Shown here: positions 45,806-54,520 of the stretch, in pieces
How positions within the stretch are numbered: the stretch's first letter is position 1
Layout of the letters: every line of letters begins with the position of its first letter
Position numbers and translations under genes: made by a program
The notes under the pieces: generated by a model
Told to the model about the DNA's origin: nothing
Database searches by the model: none
Seen by the model: only the letters and a program-made list of their open reading frames with translations
Source: an uncultured Rhodobacterales bacterium
GTDB taxonomy: Bacteria > Pseudomonadota > Alphaproteobacteria > Rhodobacterales > Rhodobacteraceae
Direction: 5' to 3'
DNA length: 64,000 nucleotides
NCBI GenBank assembly: GCA_903873585.1
Contig: CAIQOV010000049.1
Coordinates: 1 to 64,000, forward strand

Positions 45806-46903
45806 ATGGGCAGGACTTTAACCTTTCTGGGCATCGAAAGCAGTTGCGACGACACGGCCGCCGCCGTGGTGCGCCGCCATGCCGATGGGCGCGCAGAGGT
45901 GCTGAGTTCGCAGGTTGAAGGGCAATCGGCCCTGCACGCCGCTTTCGGTGGTGTGGTGCCCGAAATCGCCGCCCGTGCCCATGCCGAGCGGTTGGATCAC
46001 TGTGTTGAGCGCGCCTTGGCCGAGGCGGGGCTTACGCTGGCCGATCTGGATGCCGTGGCTGTGACGGCTGGGCCTGGGCTGATTGGCGGCGTGTTGTCAG
46101 GCGTGATGCTGGCCAAGGGAATTGCGGCGGCAACGGGCTTGCCGCTGCTGGGGGTGAACCACCTAGCGGGCCACGCGCTGACACCGCGCCTGACGGATGG
46201 CGTCAGCTTTCCCTATCTGATGCTGCTGGTGTCGGGCGGGCATTGCCAGTTTCTGATCGTGCGCGCGGCGGATCAGTTCGAACGCCTTGGCGGCACGATC
46301 GACGATGCGCCGGGCGAAGCGTTTGACAAAGTGGCCAAGCTGTTGGCCCTGCCGCAACCGGGTGGCCCTTGGGTAGAGGCTGAGGCGCTAAAGGGTGACG
46401 CCAAGCGCTTTGCCCTGCCACGTCCGCTGCTGGATCGGGCGGGGTGCGATATGTCATTCTCGGGCCTGAAAACCGCTGTGCTAAGGGCGCGGGACGGGGT
46501 GATTGCGGTTAAGGGCGGCATCACGGTGCAAGACCGCGCTGATCTGTGCGCGGGGTTTCAGGCGGCGGTGGCGGCGGTGCTGGCTGAAAAAACCCGCCGC
46601 GCATTAGAGGTTTACTTGGCCCTGTCGCCTGATGTGCCGACCTTGGCCGTGGCAGGCGGGGTGGCGGCGAACGCGGCCATTCGTGGCGCGTTGCAAGGCG
46701 TTTGCGAAGGCTTAGGGGTGACATTCACCGCCCCGCCGCTGCGGCTGTGCACCGACAACGCGGCGATGATCGCTTGGGCGGGGATAGAGCGGCATTTGAC
46801 GGGGGGAACGGTTGAGGCTGATCTGACCGCCCGCCCGCGCTGGCCGTTGGACAGTGCGGCAGCACCCCTGATCGGGTCGGGAAAAAAGGGCGCAAAAGGA
46901 TGA
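45806..46903 (+). CDS. tsaD: tRNA N6-adenosine threonylcarbamoyltransferase
   Basis: 365 residues. ASKHA-fold enzyme that transfers threonylcarbamoyl to A37 of ANN-decoding tRNAs. Motifs: [10 protein letters not shown] near the N-terminus, [15 protein letters not shown] (metal-binding His region), [19 protein letters not shown] and late [10 protein letters not shown]. The start at 45806 (MGRTLTFLG) is chosen; upstream in-frame codons overlap hemD's promoter. Works with TsaE, encoded 9 kb away as a fusion. First of a four-gene operon. Confidence 0.95.
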   Translation: MGRTLTFLGIESSCDDTAAAVVRRHADGRAEVLSSQVEGQSALHAAFGGVVPEIAARAHAERLDHCVERALAEAGLTLADLDAVAVTAGPGLIGGVLSGVMLAKGIAAATGLPLLGVNHLAGHALTPRLTDGVSFPYLMLLVSGGHCQFLIVRAADQFERLGGTIDDAPGEAFDKVAKLLALPQPGGPWVEAEALKGDAKRFALPRPLLDRAGCDMSFSGLKTAVLRARDGVIAVKGGITVQDRADLCAGFQAAVAAVLAEKTRRALEVYLALSPDVPTLAVAGGVAANAAIRGALQGVCEGLGVTFTAPPLRLCTDNAAMIAWAGIERHLTGGTVEADLTARPRWPLDSAAAPLIGSGKKGAKG

Positions 46904-47853
46904 TCGGGGTCGCAGGCGCAGGGGCTTTTGGCACGGCGCTGGCAGTGGCTTTGGCGGCGGCGGGGCGGCAAGTGACGCTTTGGGCGCGCGATGCGGATCA
47001 TGTGGCGGCGATGGCGGAAAGCCGCAGCAATGCGGCGCGGTTGGATGGGGTGAAGTTTCCGGCAAGCTTGGGCGTGACGGGCGACCTGCGCGATTTGATT
47101 AAGGCGGAAGCGGTTCTGCTGGCTTTGCCGATGCAGGCCTTGGCGGGGTTTTTGGGCCAGAACGGCAGTGTCTTAAACGGCCTGCCGCTGGTGGTGTGCT
47201 GCAAAGGCATTGACCTTGCCACCCTGCGCGGACCCACGGCGATTGTGCGCGACCTTTGCCCGCAAAGCGCTGTGTCGATCCTGACAGGCCCCAGCTTTGC
47301 CGCCGACATCGCGCGCGGCTTGCCCACGGCGCTGACGCTGGCGGGACAGGGTGTTGAGGCGTTGCAGCCCTTGCTGTCGACCGCCACCTTGCGCCTGTAT
47401 CGCAGCGATGATGCGGTGGGGGCGGAACTGGGTGGGGCGTTGAAGAACGTGGTCGCCATTGCCGCAGGCGTAGTGTTGGGTGCGGGTTTGGGGGAATCGG
47501 CGCGCGCAGCGCTGATCACGCGCGGCTTTGCCGAGATGCAGCGCTTTGCATTGTTGCAAGGCGCTGCCAGCGATACTTTGCTGGGGCTGTCAGGCTTGGG
47601 GGATTTGATCCTTACCTGCACCTCCACCCAATCGCGCAACCTGCGCTATGGCATGGCGCTTGGATCAGGTGCTGCGTTTGATCGCGCTATCACTGTTGAA
47701 GGGGTAGCCACGGCGCAAGCGATAGAACAGATTGCACAAAACCAGTCGCTTGATATGCCGGTGTCGACGATGGTGGCCCGCTTAATAGGCCAAGACATAA
47801 CCCTGGATCAGGCCATTCACAGCCTGATGTCCCGCCCGCTACGAAAGGAATGA
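46900..47853 (+). CDS. gpsA: Glycerol-3-phosphate dehydrogenase [NAD(P)+]
   Basis: 317 residues. N-terminal [16 protein letters not shown] is the nucleotide-binding Rossmann motif; catalytic Lys is in [13 protein letters not shown], and [14 protein letters not shown] is the family signature. Reduces dihydroxyacetone phosphate to sn-glycerol 3-phosphate for phospholipid synthesis. Overlaps tsaD by ATGA. Confidence 0.96.
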   Translation: MIGVAGAGAFGTALAVALAAAGRQVTLWARDADHVAAMAESRSNAARLDGVKFPASLGVTGDLRDLIKAEAVLLALPMQALAGFLGQNGSVLNGLPLVVCCKGIDLATLRGPTAIVRDLCPQSAVSILTGPSFAADIARGLPTALTLAGQGVEALQPLLSTATLRLYRSDDAVGAELGGALKNVVAIAAGVVLGAGLGESARAALITRGFAEMQRFALLQGAASDTLLGLSGLGDLILTCTSTQSRNLRYGMALGSGAAFDRAITVEGVATAQAIEQIAQNQSLDMPVSTMVARLIGQDITLDQAIHSLMSRPLRKE

Positions 47854-47854
47854 A

Positions 47855-48127
47855 ATGCGCGTTGCTTTGATCTGTATTGATAAACCTAACTCGCTAGAGG
47901 TGCGCATGGCCAACCGGCCTGCCCATGTGGATCACCTGAACGCATCAGGCATCGTGGAGCTGGCGGGGCCGTTTTTGGATGCCCAAGGCCAGATGTGCGG
48001 GTCGATGATTGTGCTGTCGGTTGACACAATCGAACAGGCGCAGGCTTGGGTGGCGGAAGATGCCTATACCCAAGCGGGGCTGTTCGCATCGGTTGACATC
48101 CGCGAATGGAAAAAGGTGATCGGATGA
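47855..48127 (+). CDS. YciI-family protein
   Basis: 90 residues, ferredoxin-like dimeric fold. HVDHLNASGIVELAGPF contains the conserved His near the pocket and the late TQAGLFASVDIREWKKV matches the YciI ending. Enzymatic role not established. Starts one base after gpsA and overlaps the next gene by ATGA. Confidence 0.9.
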   Translation: MRVALICIDKPNSLEVRMANRPAHVDHLNASGIVELAGPFLDAQGQMCGSMIVLSVDTIEQAQAWVAEDAYTQAGLFASVDIREWKKVIG

Positions 48128-48543
48128 GCTTTTGGCTGTTCAAATCCGAACCCAACGCGATCAGTTTTCAAAGCCTGTGGGACAAGCTGCCCGCAGATGA
48201 GGAATGGCACGGCATTCGCAACTACGGCGCGCGCAACAACATGCGGCTGATGAAGCTGGGCGAGCGGGGGTTTTTCTACCACTCCAACATCGGCAGAGAG
48301 GTTGTGGGGATTGTCGAAGTCACCCGCCTGTCGCAGCAAGACAGCAAAACCGACGATCCGCGTTGGGATTGCGTGTGCTTTCGCCCTGTGGCGCGCCTGC
48401 TGCGGCCCGTGACGCTAGAGATGTGCAAGGTGCAGCCCGGCTTGGAAAAGATGGTGCTCGTCAACAACTCGCGCCTGTCGGTGCAGCCTGTGTCGGATGA
48501 CGAATGGCGCATCATCTGCGATCTGGGTGGGGTGGCCCCATAA
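48124..48543 (+). CDS. EVE-domain protein
   Basis: 139 residues. The EVE/PUA-like fold opens FWLFKSEPN and has GIRNYGARNNMRLMKLGERG and YHSNI, the pocket that binds modified bases in related proteins. Stand-alone EVE proteins near metabolic genes are common in alphaproteobacteria; a link to restriction is possible but not shown. Last gene of the tsaD operon. Confidence 0.9.
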   Translation: MSFWLFKSEPNAISFQSLWDKLPADEEWHGIRNYGARNNMRLMKLGERGFFYHSNIGREVVGIVEVTRLSQQDSKTDDPRWDCVCFRPVARLLRPVTLEMCKVQPGLEKMVLVNNSRLSVQPVSDDEWRIICDLGGVAP

Positions 48544-48606
48544 ATTCCTGTTGCCTGCACGGTTGGGGGCGTTAGCCTTGCCCCACCCTGCAACAGGAGG
48601 AATGGG

Positions 48607-49008
48607 ATGCAGTTTCTGGTGGTGATTTTGGCGGCCTTTGTCGCCTATGCCTTTGGCGCTTTTTGGTACACCTATATGTCAAAGCCGTGGATGGTTGCGG
48701 CGGGCATTCCGATGGATGCCAACGGCAAGCCGACGCGCAATGGCGGGGCGATGCCCTTTGTGATCGGCTTTGTGGCGACGCTGCTTGTGGCAGGCATGAT
48801 GCGGCACATCTTTGTGCAAAGCCATCTGGGCACGGTCACGCTGGGTGCTATGGGCGGCTTTGGGATCGGGGCGTTCTTGATCACGCCTTGGGTCATGATG
48901 AACTACAGCTTTGCAGGGCGGCCGTTTAAGCTGACGCTGATTGACGGCACCAATTCGGTCGTGGGTTGCACGCTGATGGGCATCATCTTCGGGGCTTTCG
49001 GGGTTTGA
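48607..49008 (+). CDS. DUF1761-family membrane protein
   Basis: 133 residues with four helices. Opens VVILAAFVAYAFGAFWYTYMSKPWM, the hallmark of DUF1761, and has an internal WVMMNYSFAGRP. Function unknown. AACAGGAGGA gives a very strong ribosome site. No plus-strand terminator was found; the hairpin after it has its T-run only on the other strand. Confidence 0.85.
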   Translation: MQFLVVILAAFVAYAFGAFWYTYMSKPWMVAAGIPMDANGKPTRNGGAMPFVIGFVATLLVAGMMRHIFVQSHLGTVTLGAMGGFGIGAFLITPWVMMNYSFAGRPFKLTLIDGTNSVVGCTLMGIIFGAFGV

Positions 49009-49106
49009 AAAAAATGAGGGGCCCCTACCCCTAGGAACCCCTCATCTACCCCACGCGCTCCCAGCACCGCACGTGTTCTATGAAAGGTTCAGGACGTAAT
49101 GCCCTT
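49008..49106 (-). ncRNA. Candidate small RNA with own promoter and terminator
   Basis: On the minus strand a promoter, -35 TTGCCA (49136-49141), 17-base spacer, -10 TATGGT (49113-49118), predicts a start near 49106. The RNA then has a stem CACGTGC/GCGCGTG (one G-U) around GGTGCTGGGA, and ends in GATGAGGGG ... CCCCTCAT followed by seven T, a textbook intrinsic terminator. Total about 99 nt. It does not match tmRNA, 6S, SRP or RNase P. A 23-codon frame exists, but its ATG lies in the -10 box, so I favour a non-coding RNA. Confidence 0.6.
49014..49045 (-). terminator. Intrinsic terminator of the candidate small RNA
   Basis: ATGAGGGG (49014-49021) pairs with CCCCTCAT (49038-49045). On the minus strand the stem is followed by TTTTTTT; on the plus strand there is no T-run. 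Confidence 0.8.
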
Positions 49107-49177
49107 GGATTGACCATAGCCGAATCGGGGGGTCTTGGCAAAGACGAAGCCCTGAAAACTTTACACAAAGCCCATGC

Positions 49178-49203
49178 AAAAGCCCGCCGAGTGGCGGGCT
49201 TTT
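49178..49203 (-). terminator. ahcY terminator
   Basis: AAAAGCCCGCC / GGCGGGCTTTT around a 4-base loop. T-run present on both strands; sits 21 bases past the ahcY stop. Confidence 0.92.
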
Positions 49204-49224
49204 GTTTGGTTGAGGGATTGCAAA

Positions 49225-50625
49225 TCAATAGCGGTAATGTTCGCTTTTGAACGGGCCGTCGACCTTGACGCCGATGTAGCTGGCCTGTTCGGGGCGCAGC
49301 TGGGTCAGCTTTACGCCGATCTTTTTCAGATGCAGGCGGGCGACCTTTTCATCAAGCTCTTTGGGCAGAATGTAGACACCGGGGGCATAGGTTTTGCCCT
49401 TGGTCCACAGTTCAAGCTGGGCGAGAACTTGGTTGGTGAACGACGCGCTCATCACGAAAGACGGGTGGCCGGTGGCGTTGCCAAGGTTCAGCAAACGGCC
49501 TTCCGACAGCAGGATGATGCGATGCCCGTTGGGCATTTCGATCATATCCACCTGTTCTTTGATATTGGTCCACTTGTGGTTGCGCAGGGCCGCCACTTGG
49601 ATTTCGTTGTCAAAGTGGCCGATGTTGCCGACAATGGCCATGTCTTTCATCTCGCGGATATGCTCGATCCGGATGACGTCTTTGTTGCCGGTGGTGGTGA
49701 TAAAGATATCGGCCGAGGCGACCTCGTCTTCCAGCAGGGTCACTTCGAACCCGTCCATCGCGGCTTGCAGCGCGCAGATCGGGTCAACTTCGGTCACCTT
49801 CACCCGCGCACCAGCCCCGCGCAGCGACGCGGCAGAGCCTTTGCCCACATCGCCGTAGCCGCAAACGACGGCGACTTTACCAGCCATCATCGTATCGGTG
49901 GCGCGGCGAATGCCGTCGACAAGCGATTCTTTGCAGCCATACTTATTGTCGAACTTCGACTTGGTGACGGAATCGTTCACGTTAATCGCGGGGAAGGGCA
50001 GTTGGCCCGCCTTGTGCAATTCATACAAACGGTGCACGCCGGTGGTGGTTTCTTCCGACACACCCTGAATGGCGGCGCGTTGCTTGGTGAACCAACCGGG
50101 CGAAGCGGCAAGGCGCTTTTTGATCTGGTTGAACAGGCAAACTTCTTCGTCTGATGTCGGCACAGCGATCAGGTCGGTTTCGCCCGCCTCTACCCGCGCG
50201 CCCATCAAGATGTACAGCGTGGCATCGCCGCCATCGTCAAGGATCATGTTGCACGTGCCGCCAGCCCCGCCGAATTGGAAGATGCGGTCGGTGTAATCCC
50301 AGTAATCTTCCAGCGTTTCGCCCTTGATGGCGAACACCGGCGTGCCAGAGGCGGCAATGGCCGCAGCAGCGTGATCTTGGGTTGAAAAGATGTTGCACGA
50401 TGCCCAGCGCACATCAGCGCCCAAAGCGCGCAGCGTTTCGATCAGCACGCCTGTCTGGATAGTCATGTGCAGCGACCCCGCAATCCGCGCGCCTTTCAGC
50501 GGTTGGGTCGGGCCGAATTCTTCACGGCAGGCCATCAGGCCGGGCATTTCGGTTTCTGCGATGGTCAGTTCCTTGCGACCAAAGTCTGCAAGCGCGATGT
50601 CTTTGACGATGTAATCCGCAGCCAT
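49225..50625 (-). CDS. ahcY: S-adenosylhomocysteine hydrolase
   Basis: 466 residues. Splits SAH to adenosine and homocysteine, removing the methyltransferase inhibitor made in quantity during bacteriochlorophyll and other methylations. NAD-binding motif [13 protein letters not shown]; catalytic regions [13 protein letters not shown]-like block ([13 protein letters not shown]) and [20 protein letters not shown] 50625 (MAADYIV) has AAGGAG upstream. No SAH or SAM riboswitch was recognised in the 70-base leader. Confidence 0.96.
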   Translation of the reverse strand: MAADYIVKDIALADFGRKELTIAETEMPGLMACREEFGPTQPLKGARIAGSLHMTIQTGVLIETLRALGADVRWASCNIFSTQDHAAAAIAASGTPVFAIKGETLEDYWDYTDRIFQFGGAGGTCNMILDDGGDATLYILMGARVEAGETDLIAVPTSDEEVCLFNQIKKRLAASPGWFTKQRAAIQGVSEETTTGVHRLYELHKAGQLPFPAINVNDSVTKSKFDNKYGCKESLVDGIRRATDTMMAGKVAVVCGYGDVGKGSAASLRGAGARVKVTEVDPICALQAAMDGFEVTLLEDEVASADIFITTTGNKDVIRIEHIREMKDMAIVGNIGHFDNEIQVAALRNHKWTNIKEQVDMIEMPNGHRIILLSEGRLLNLGNATGHPSFVMSASFTNQVLAQLELWTKGKTYAPGVYILPKELDEKVARLHLKKIGVKLTQLRPEQASYIGVKVDGPFKSEHYRY

Positions 50626-50697
50626 GCGGCAAACTCCTTGAACCTGTTGTTGCGGGGCAGATAGCATTACACAGGCATTTCGACAACCTTTGGTGTG

Positions 50698-51291
50698 ATG
50701 ATGAAGCAAGCACGGGCATGGCAAAGAATGCTGTCAGGGCGCAGGCTAGACCTGCTAGACCCGACGCCTATGGATGTTGAGGTGGAAGACATCGCCCACG
50801 GCCTTGCCTTTGTCGCCCGCTGGAACGGGCAGACGCGCGGCGATTGGCCCTATTCGGTGGCCGAGCATTCGCTGCTGGTCGAAGACGCCTATCGCCGCCA
50901 AGGAGGCAGCGACCCGCGTTGGCAGCTTGCGGCCCTGCTGCACGATGCGCCCGAATATGTGATTGGTGACATGATCAGCCCAGTGAAATCCGCTGTCGGG
51001 CCGGGTTATGCCGAGATGGACACGCGATTGACCGCCGCCATCCACCAGCGCTTTGGCTTGCCGGCGGTTTTGCCGGTGGCGGTGAAGAAGGCGATCAAGC
51101 AGGCGGACAAGGTTTCCGCTTGGCTAGAGGCGGTGCAAATCGCGGGGTTTTCGCAAGCCGAGGCGGATAAACTGTTTGGCAGACCCGCCCCAGACTTGCT
51201 GCAAGGCCTAGACATCAAACTGCGCCCGCCCGCTGTGGTGCGCGCCGACTTTATCGCACGGCATAAGGTTTTGCTGGGCCTGATGGGCTAA
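50698..51291 (+). CDS. HD-domain phosphohydrolase (YfbR-like)
   Basis: 197 residues. HD-superfamily metal site: early His in SVAEHSLLV, then [13 protein letters not shown] (His-Asp), with a late [11 protein letters not shown] Asp. Similar proteins remove phosphate from deoxynucleotides. Starts at 50695 (GTG), 50698 or 50701 are all possible with weak ribosome sites. Divergent from ahcY. Confidence 0.85.
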   Translation: MMKQARAWQRMLSGRRLDLLDPTPMDVEVEDIAHGLAFVARWNGQTRGDWPYSVAEHSLLVEDAYRRQGGSDPRWQLAALLHDAPEYVIGDMISPVKSAVGPGYAEMDTRLTAAIHQRFGLPAVLPVAVKKAIKQADKVSAWLEAVQIAGFSQAEADKLFGRPAPDLLQGLDIKLRPPAVVRADFIARHKVLLGLMG

Positions 51292-51300
51292 AGGCCGCAT

Positions 51301-51331
51301 CAGAAAAGAAAGGGCGACCATCAGGCCGCCC
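51301..51331 (-). terminator. Terminator of the H-NS-like gene
   Basis: On the minus strand GGGCG ... CGCCC (51312-51331) is followed by TTTCTTTTCTG. Stem is interrupted by a mismatch. Confidence 0.7.
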
Positions 51332-51360
51332 ATTCTTAGCCATTCCGTTTTCAGCCGCTA

Positions 51361-51672
51361 TTACAGCGACAGGTCTTCCGGCGTATGGCCCGAAGCCAGC
51401 GCTTGCAGGAACCAGCGCGGCTTGCGACCACGGCCTGACCAAGTATCGGTCGCATCAGCCGGATTTGCATATTTCGCAACAGCCGGTGACCGGCGGCGCA
51501 CGACGGAAACGCCCGTCAATTCTTCAAGGGTAAAGCCCTTGGCGCGTGCCATTTCTTGCAACTCGACCAAGGCAATCTTCTTCTTTCTATCTTCGAAAGT
51601 CGCGATAGCTTTTACCACTTGAAGCTGAAGCTCTTTAAGCTCTTTAAGCGAAAGGGTGTTGATGTTGTCCAT
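51361..51672 (-). CDS. H-NS family nucleoid/regulatory protein (HvrA/Spb-like)
   Basis: 103 residues. N-terminal coiled coil for oligomerisation (LSLKELKELQLQVVKAIATFEDRKKK) and a C-terminal H-NS DNA-binding motif WSGRGRKPRWFLQALASG. Its size and C-terminus match HvrA of Rhodobacter capsulatus and Spb of R. sphaeroides, which regulate photosystem genes in response to light, but I leave the symbol blank. ATG 51672 has AGGA 8 bases upstream. Preceded by about 300 AT-rich bases. Confidence 0.88.
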   Translation of the reverse strand: MDNINTLSLKELKELQLQVVKAIATFEDRKKKIALVELQEMARAKGFTLEELTGVSVVRRRSPAVAKYANPADATDTWSGRGRKPRWFLQALASGHTPEDLSL

Positions 51673-51973
51673 TTTTTGGATCCTCATAAGACTGCGGTTT
51701 CTAGTTAAGATTTCGTTTCTGATAATGCAAGCGATTTTAGACGGGATAGCAGAAAAAAATGAACGATACATCTATTGGTTGTATTGCAGGCTTTGAAATA
51801 CACGCTTTCTATCGAAAATGGCGCGTATAGAATCCTTATTTTGTCGGATATTATCCTTTTAGTGTCGAATTTTAAACCACGCCCAGCCAATGCGGCAGGG
51901 CTAAAGATCACGCCAGAAGGCGAGCTATACACCAACGCCGCCCCCATTGTTAAGCAAAGCGGGGTGCGCCCCC
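51673..51973. other. AT-rich gene-free region upstream of the H-NS-like gene
   Basis: Contains no convincing gene. It is AT-rich from 51690 to about 51880, as expected for a promoter that H-NS-like proteins bind themselves. A plus-strand frame of 98 codons overlaps the SCO gene by about 100 bases and has unconvincing codon use. Near 51957-51973 a short GGGG/CCCC hairpin follows the SCO stop. Confidence 0.5.
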
Positions 51974-52585
51974 TTATTGCGCATTTAGAAAGCAAGCGGT
52001 CTTGTCTGCCACATCTTGCGCCGTTTCATCCCTTTGAAAAAAATCAACAAATCCTATCTTTGGCAGCATAAGATAGGTCATGGTCGTATGGTCAACCATA
52101 TATCCCGGATCACGTTTTTCGGGAACCTGATAGTAGACCTTATAGGCCTTGGCCGTTGCCGCCGTTTGCGTTTCGGTGCCGGTCAGGGCCAGCAGACCAG
52201 CGAAGTTGCTGGCGTAGTCGGCCAGAACGGCGGGCGTGTCGCGGGCGGGGTCAACCGTGATAAACACCGGCGTTACATCCATGCCCTGCTTGGTCAGCAA
52301 GCCCGCCGCTTCGGTATTGCGGGCGTTGTCCAACGGGCAAACATCGGGGCACGAGGCGTAGCCAAAGTAGATCAGCGCCGGTTTGGCCAGCAAGGTAGCA
52401 TCTGACACCGCATTGCCCTTGGTATCCACCAGATCGAATGGCCCGCCGATCTCTCCGCCTGCGATAGCGCCACTGCGGCAGGCAGCAAAGGCATCGGTGC
52501 TTTGCGCCCGCATAACGTGGTAGCCTTGCCATCCCAGCAATGCCACCAAGGCAATGGCCGCGACGCTGGCGTAGAACTTGGGCAT
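51974..52585 (-). CDS. SCO1/SenC-family copper chaperone
   Basis: 203 residues. N-terminal membrane anchor (VAAIALVALLGWQGYHVM), then a thioredoxin fold with the copper-binding C-x3-C CPDVC and the partner His in VDHTTMTYL. Needed for CuA site assembly of cytochrome oxidase; SenC affects photosynthesis gene expression in R. capsulatus. ATG 52585 follows GGAGAGACGG; upstream ATGs overlap the ribosome site. Confidence 0.92.
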   Translation of the reverse strand: MPKFYASVAAIALVALLGWQGYHVMRAQSTDAFAACRSGAIAGGEIGGPFDLVDTKGNAVSDATLLAKPALIYFGYASCPDVCPLDNARNTEAAGLLTKQGMDVTPVFITVDPARDTPAVLADYASNFAGLLALTGTETQTAATAKAYKVYYQVPEKRDPGYMVDHTTMTYLMLPKIGFVDFFQRDETAQDVADKTACFLNAQ

Positions 52586-52896
52586 CCGTCTCTCCATCAT
52601 AGCGCAGCATTGCGCGAAATTTAGGGGCCTCATACCAACCTAGGTTAACTATTGCGAGGCACGATTGACCAAAATGACCTTGATGCCGCGTTAAGATCGC
52701 GGATTTTGCAATACCCTATGGCAAGGCGGCGCTATTCTGCCGTCTGTTACCGCAAACATTGGCAAATGTGGCAAAGATGTGGCGCTTTGCCTTTCACGTT
52801 TGCGTGTAAAAGAATTAACCTGCCGCTACGTGTCTGTTAATCTTTTGTTAACCATCCCGGCATTAAGCTTTGCGCTGATTTTTGGGGTGTCTTGTC
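52586..52896. other. Intergenic region with CtrA box
   Basis: 311 bases without a gene between the divergent SCO and PAS genes. The only clear signal is the CtrA-type site at 52837-52852; other TTAA half-sites lie at about 52692 and 52815. Confidence 0.7.
52837..52852 (+). promoter_or_regulatory. CtrA-type binding site
   Basis: TTAA-TCTTTTG-TTAAC is a perfect match to the CtrA consensus TTAA-N7-TTAAC. It is 45 bases upstream of the PAS gene start, in promoter position. Confidence 0.82.
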
Positions 52897-54477
52897 ATGC
52901 AAACCAATTGGGCGACGGAACTTTTCTTGGTGTCCATTGCGTTGGTGGCCGCCGCATTGGCTATCGCCGGCATCGTTTTTCTGGAACGGCGCGGCAAAAG
53001 GCGGCAGGTCACGACCTTTGCCGAAGACACCGCCGCCACCGTTTTCCTGTTCGACGGGCAGGCGTTGATCGACAGCACGCCTTCGGCCCGCGCGCTTTTG
53101 GCGACAAGCCCGGTGCCGGGCACGGCGTGGGCCAAGCTGTCAGCCTATCTGGCGCCGCATTTTGCCGAACTGGATGCCAAACTGGCGCGTTTGGCGGACG
53201 AAGGCTCTTTCACCCTGCACGGCACGCTGAACCTTGACAGCCCGCTGGTCTTGCAGGCCGAACTGCGCGGGGGCCTGACGCGTCTTGTACTGGCCGACGC
53301 AAGCCAGCACGGCCTATCAACCGGTCAAGACCTGATGGCCCAGCGCGCCTTGGCCGACGAGCTTGACCAGTTGCGCGATACCGTGGCACGCGCGCCGTTC
53401 TTGATGTGGCGCGAAAGGGCGAATGGCGACATCATCTGGGCCAACGCTGCCTATATGCTGCAAGCGACAGAGGTGTTGGGGCTGGGCCAAGACCTAACAT
53501 GGCCCCTGCCCCGCCTGTTTGAACGCTTGGCCACGGCGCAAAACGTCACAGGGCAGCGCCAAAAGCTGATGCCACGGCAGGGCAAGCCCGCGTGGTATGA
53601 CCTGACCGGCTTTGCCGATGGCGAAGACAGGCTGACCTTTGCCAGCTTGGCCGATCAGGCCGTGCACGCCGAAACCGCGCTGCGCGACTTTATGATGACG
53701 CTGACCAAAACCTTTGCCCATCTGCACGTTGGGCTGGCGATCTTTGACAAAGACCGCCAGTTGATCTTGTTCAACCCCGCCCTGTTAGACCTAACCGGCC
53801 TTCCGGCCGAGTTCTTGGCCATGCGCCCTTCGTTGCTGTCAGTGCTAGACGGAATGCGCGACCGCAACATGATACCCGAACCCAAAGACTACCGCACATG
53901 GCGCCGCCAAATGACAGAGATGGAGCGCGCCGCCGCATCTGGCCTGTATGAAGAAACATGGAGCCTGCCCGGCGGCCAAACCTACCGCGTCATTGGCCGC
54001 CCACACCCCAACGGCGCTGTGGCCCTGATGTTCGAGGATATATCCGGCGAAATGCTGCGCACGCGGCGCTACCGTGCCGATCTGGAACTAAGCCAAGCCG
54101 CGATGGATGAGGTGGAAGAAGCCTTTGCCGTCTTCTCTTCGGCGGGCCACTTCGTGATGTCAAACGCCGCTTATGCACGCTTGTGGCAGACAGAGCCCGA
54201 CATGGCCCTGACAGATGAAACCCTGCGCACCGTTTGCGCGCAGTGGCGGGCGCAATGCGCGCCCAGCGCGATCTGGGGCGATCTTGAAGCTTTCGCCTCA
54301 AACACCGACGACCGCACCGCTTGGCTGGCAGAGTTGCGGCTGTTGGATGGCCGCCTGATCGACTGCCGCTTTGCGCCCCTATCCGGCGGGGCCACGATGA
54401 CCGTCTTTCGTTTGCGCGATGCGGCGGGTGGGCCCAAGGCCGTGACAAATCCTGACACCCTGCTCAAACGCGCGTAA
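52897..54477 (+). CDS. Membrane-anchored multi-PAS protein without kinase domain (DivL-like candidate)
   Basis: 526 residues. N-terminal helix (LFLVSIALVAAALAIAGIVF), then PAS-like folds: one near 160-260, one near 280-400 (HVGLAIFDKDRQLILFNPAL; TGLPAEF) and one near 405-500 (AFAVFSSAGHFVMSNAAYARLW). No HisKA or HATPase box (no H-box, N-box or GxGxG) is seen before the stop, so it is a sensor or a scaffold. CtrA box in its promoter. A relationship to DivL is inferred from architecture and CtrA control only. ATG 52897 is chosen over TTG 52882. Confidence 0.7.
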   Translation: MQTNWATELFLVSIALVAAALAIAGIVFLERRGKRRQVTTFAEDTAATVFLFDGQALIDSTPSARALLATSPVPGTAWAKLSAYLAPHFAELDAKLARLADEGSFTLHGTLNLDSPLVLQAELRGGLTRLVLADASQHGLSTGQDLMAQRALADELDQLRDTVARAPFLMWRERANGDIIWANAAYMLQATEVLGLGQDLTWPLPRLFERLATAQNVTGQRQKLMPRQGKPAWYDLTGFADGEDRLTFASLADQAVHAETALRDFMMTLTKTFAHLHVGLAIFDKDRQLILFNPALLDLTGLPAEFLAMRPSLLSVLDGMRDRNMIPEPKDYRTWRRQMTEMERAAASGLYEETWSLPGGQTYRVIGRPHPNGAVALMFEDISGEMLRTRRYRADLELSQAAMDEVEEAFAVFSSAGHFVMSNAAYARLWQTEPDMALTDETLRTVCAQWRAQCAPSAIWGDLEAFASNTDDRTAWLAELRLLDGRLIDCRFAPLSGGATMTVFRLRDAAGGPKAVTNPDTLLKRA

Positions 54478-54520
54478 CTGGCGGATTCCCTTACGCGCGA
54501 AGGTGATCTAATGTCACCGC

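Noticed and set aside
49046-49118. Small peptide gene MVNPRALRPEPFIEHVRCW...
   Set aside because: The ATG lies within a good -10 box and no ribosome site precedes it; the terminator directly downstream fits a small RNA better. Not fully excluded.
50626-50694. SAH or SAM-type riboswitch before ahcY
   Set aside because: The 70-base leader lacks the conserved blocks of SAH, SAM-II and SAM/SAH riboswitches and contains only a normal ribosome site.
51775-52071. 98-codon plus-strand frame upstream of the SCO gene
   Set aside because: Runs about 100 bases into a well-supported gene on the other strand, mixed composition, unconvincing third-position bias.
52586-54477. Histidine kinase annotation for the PAS protein
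   Set aside because: No HisKA or HATPase motifs occur before the stop and the next gene starts 44 bases later.
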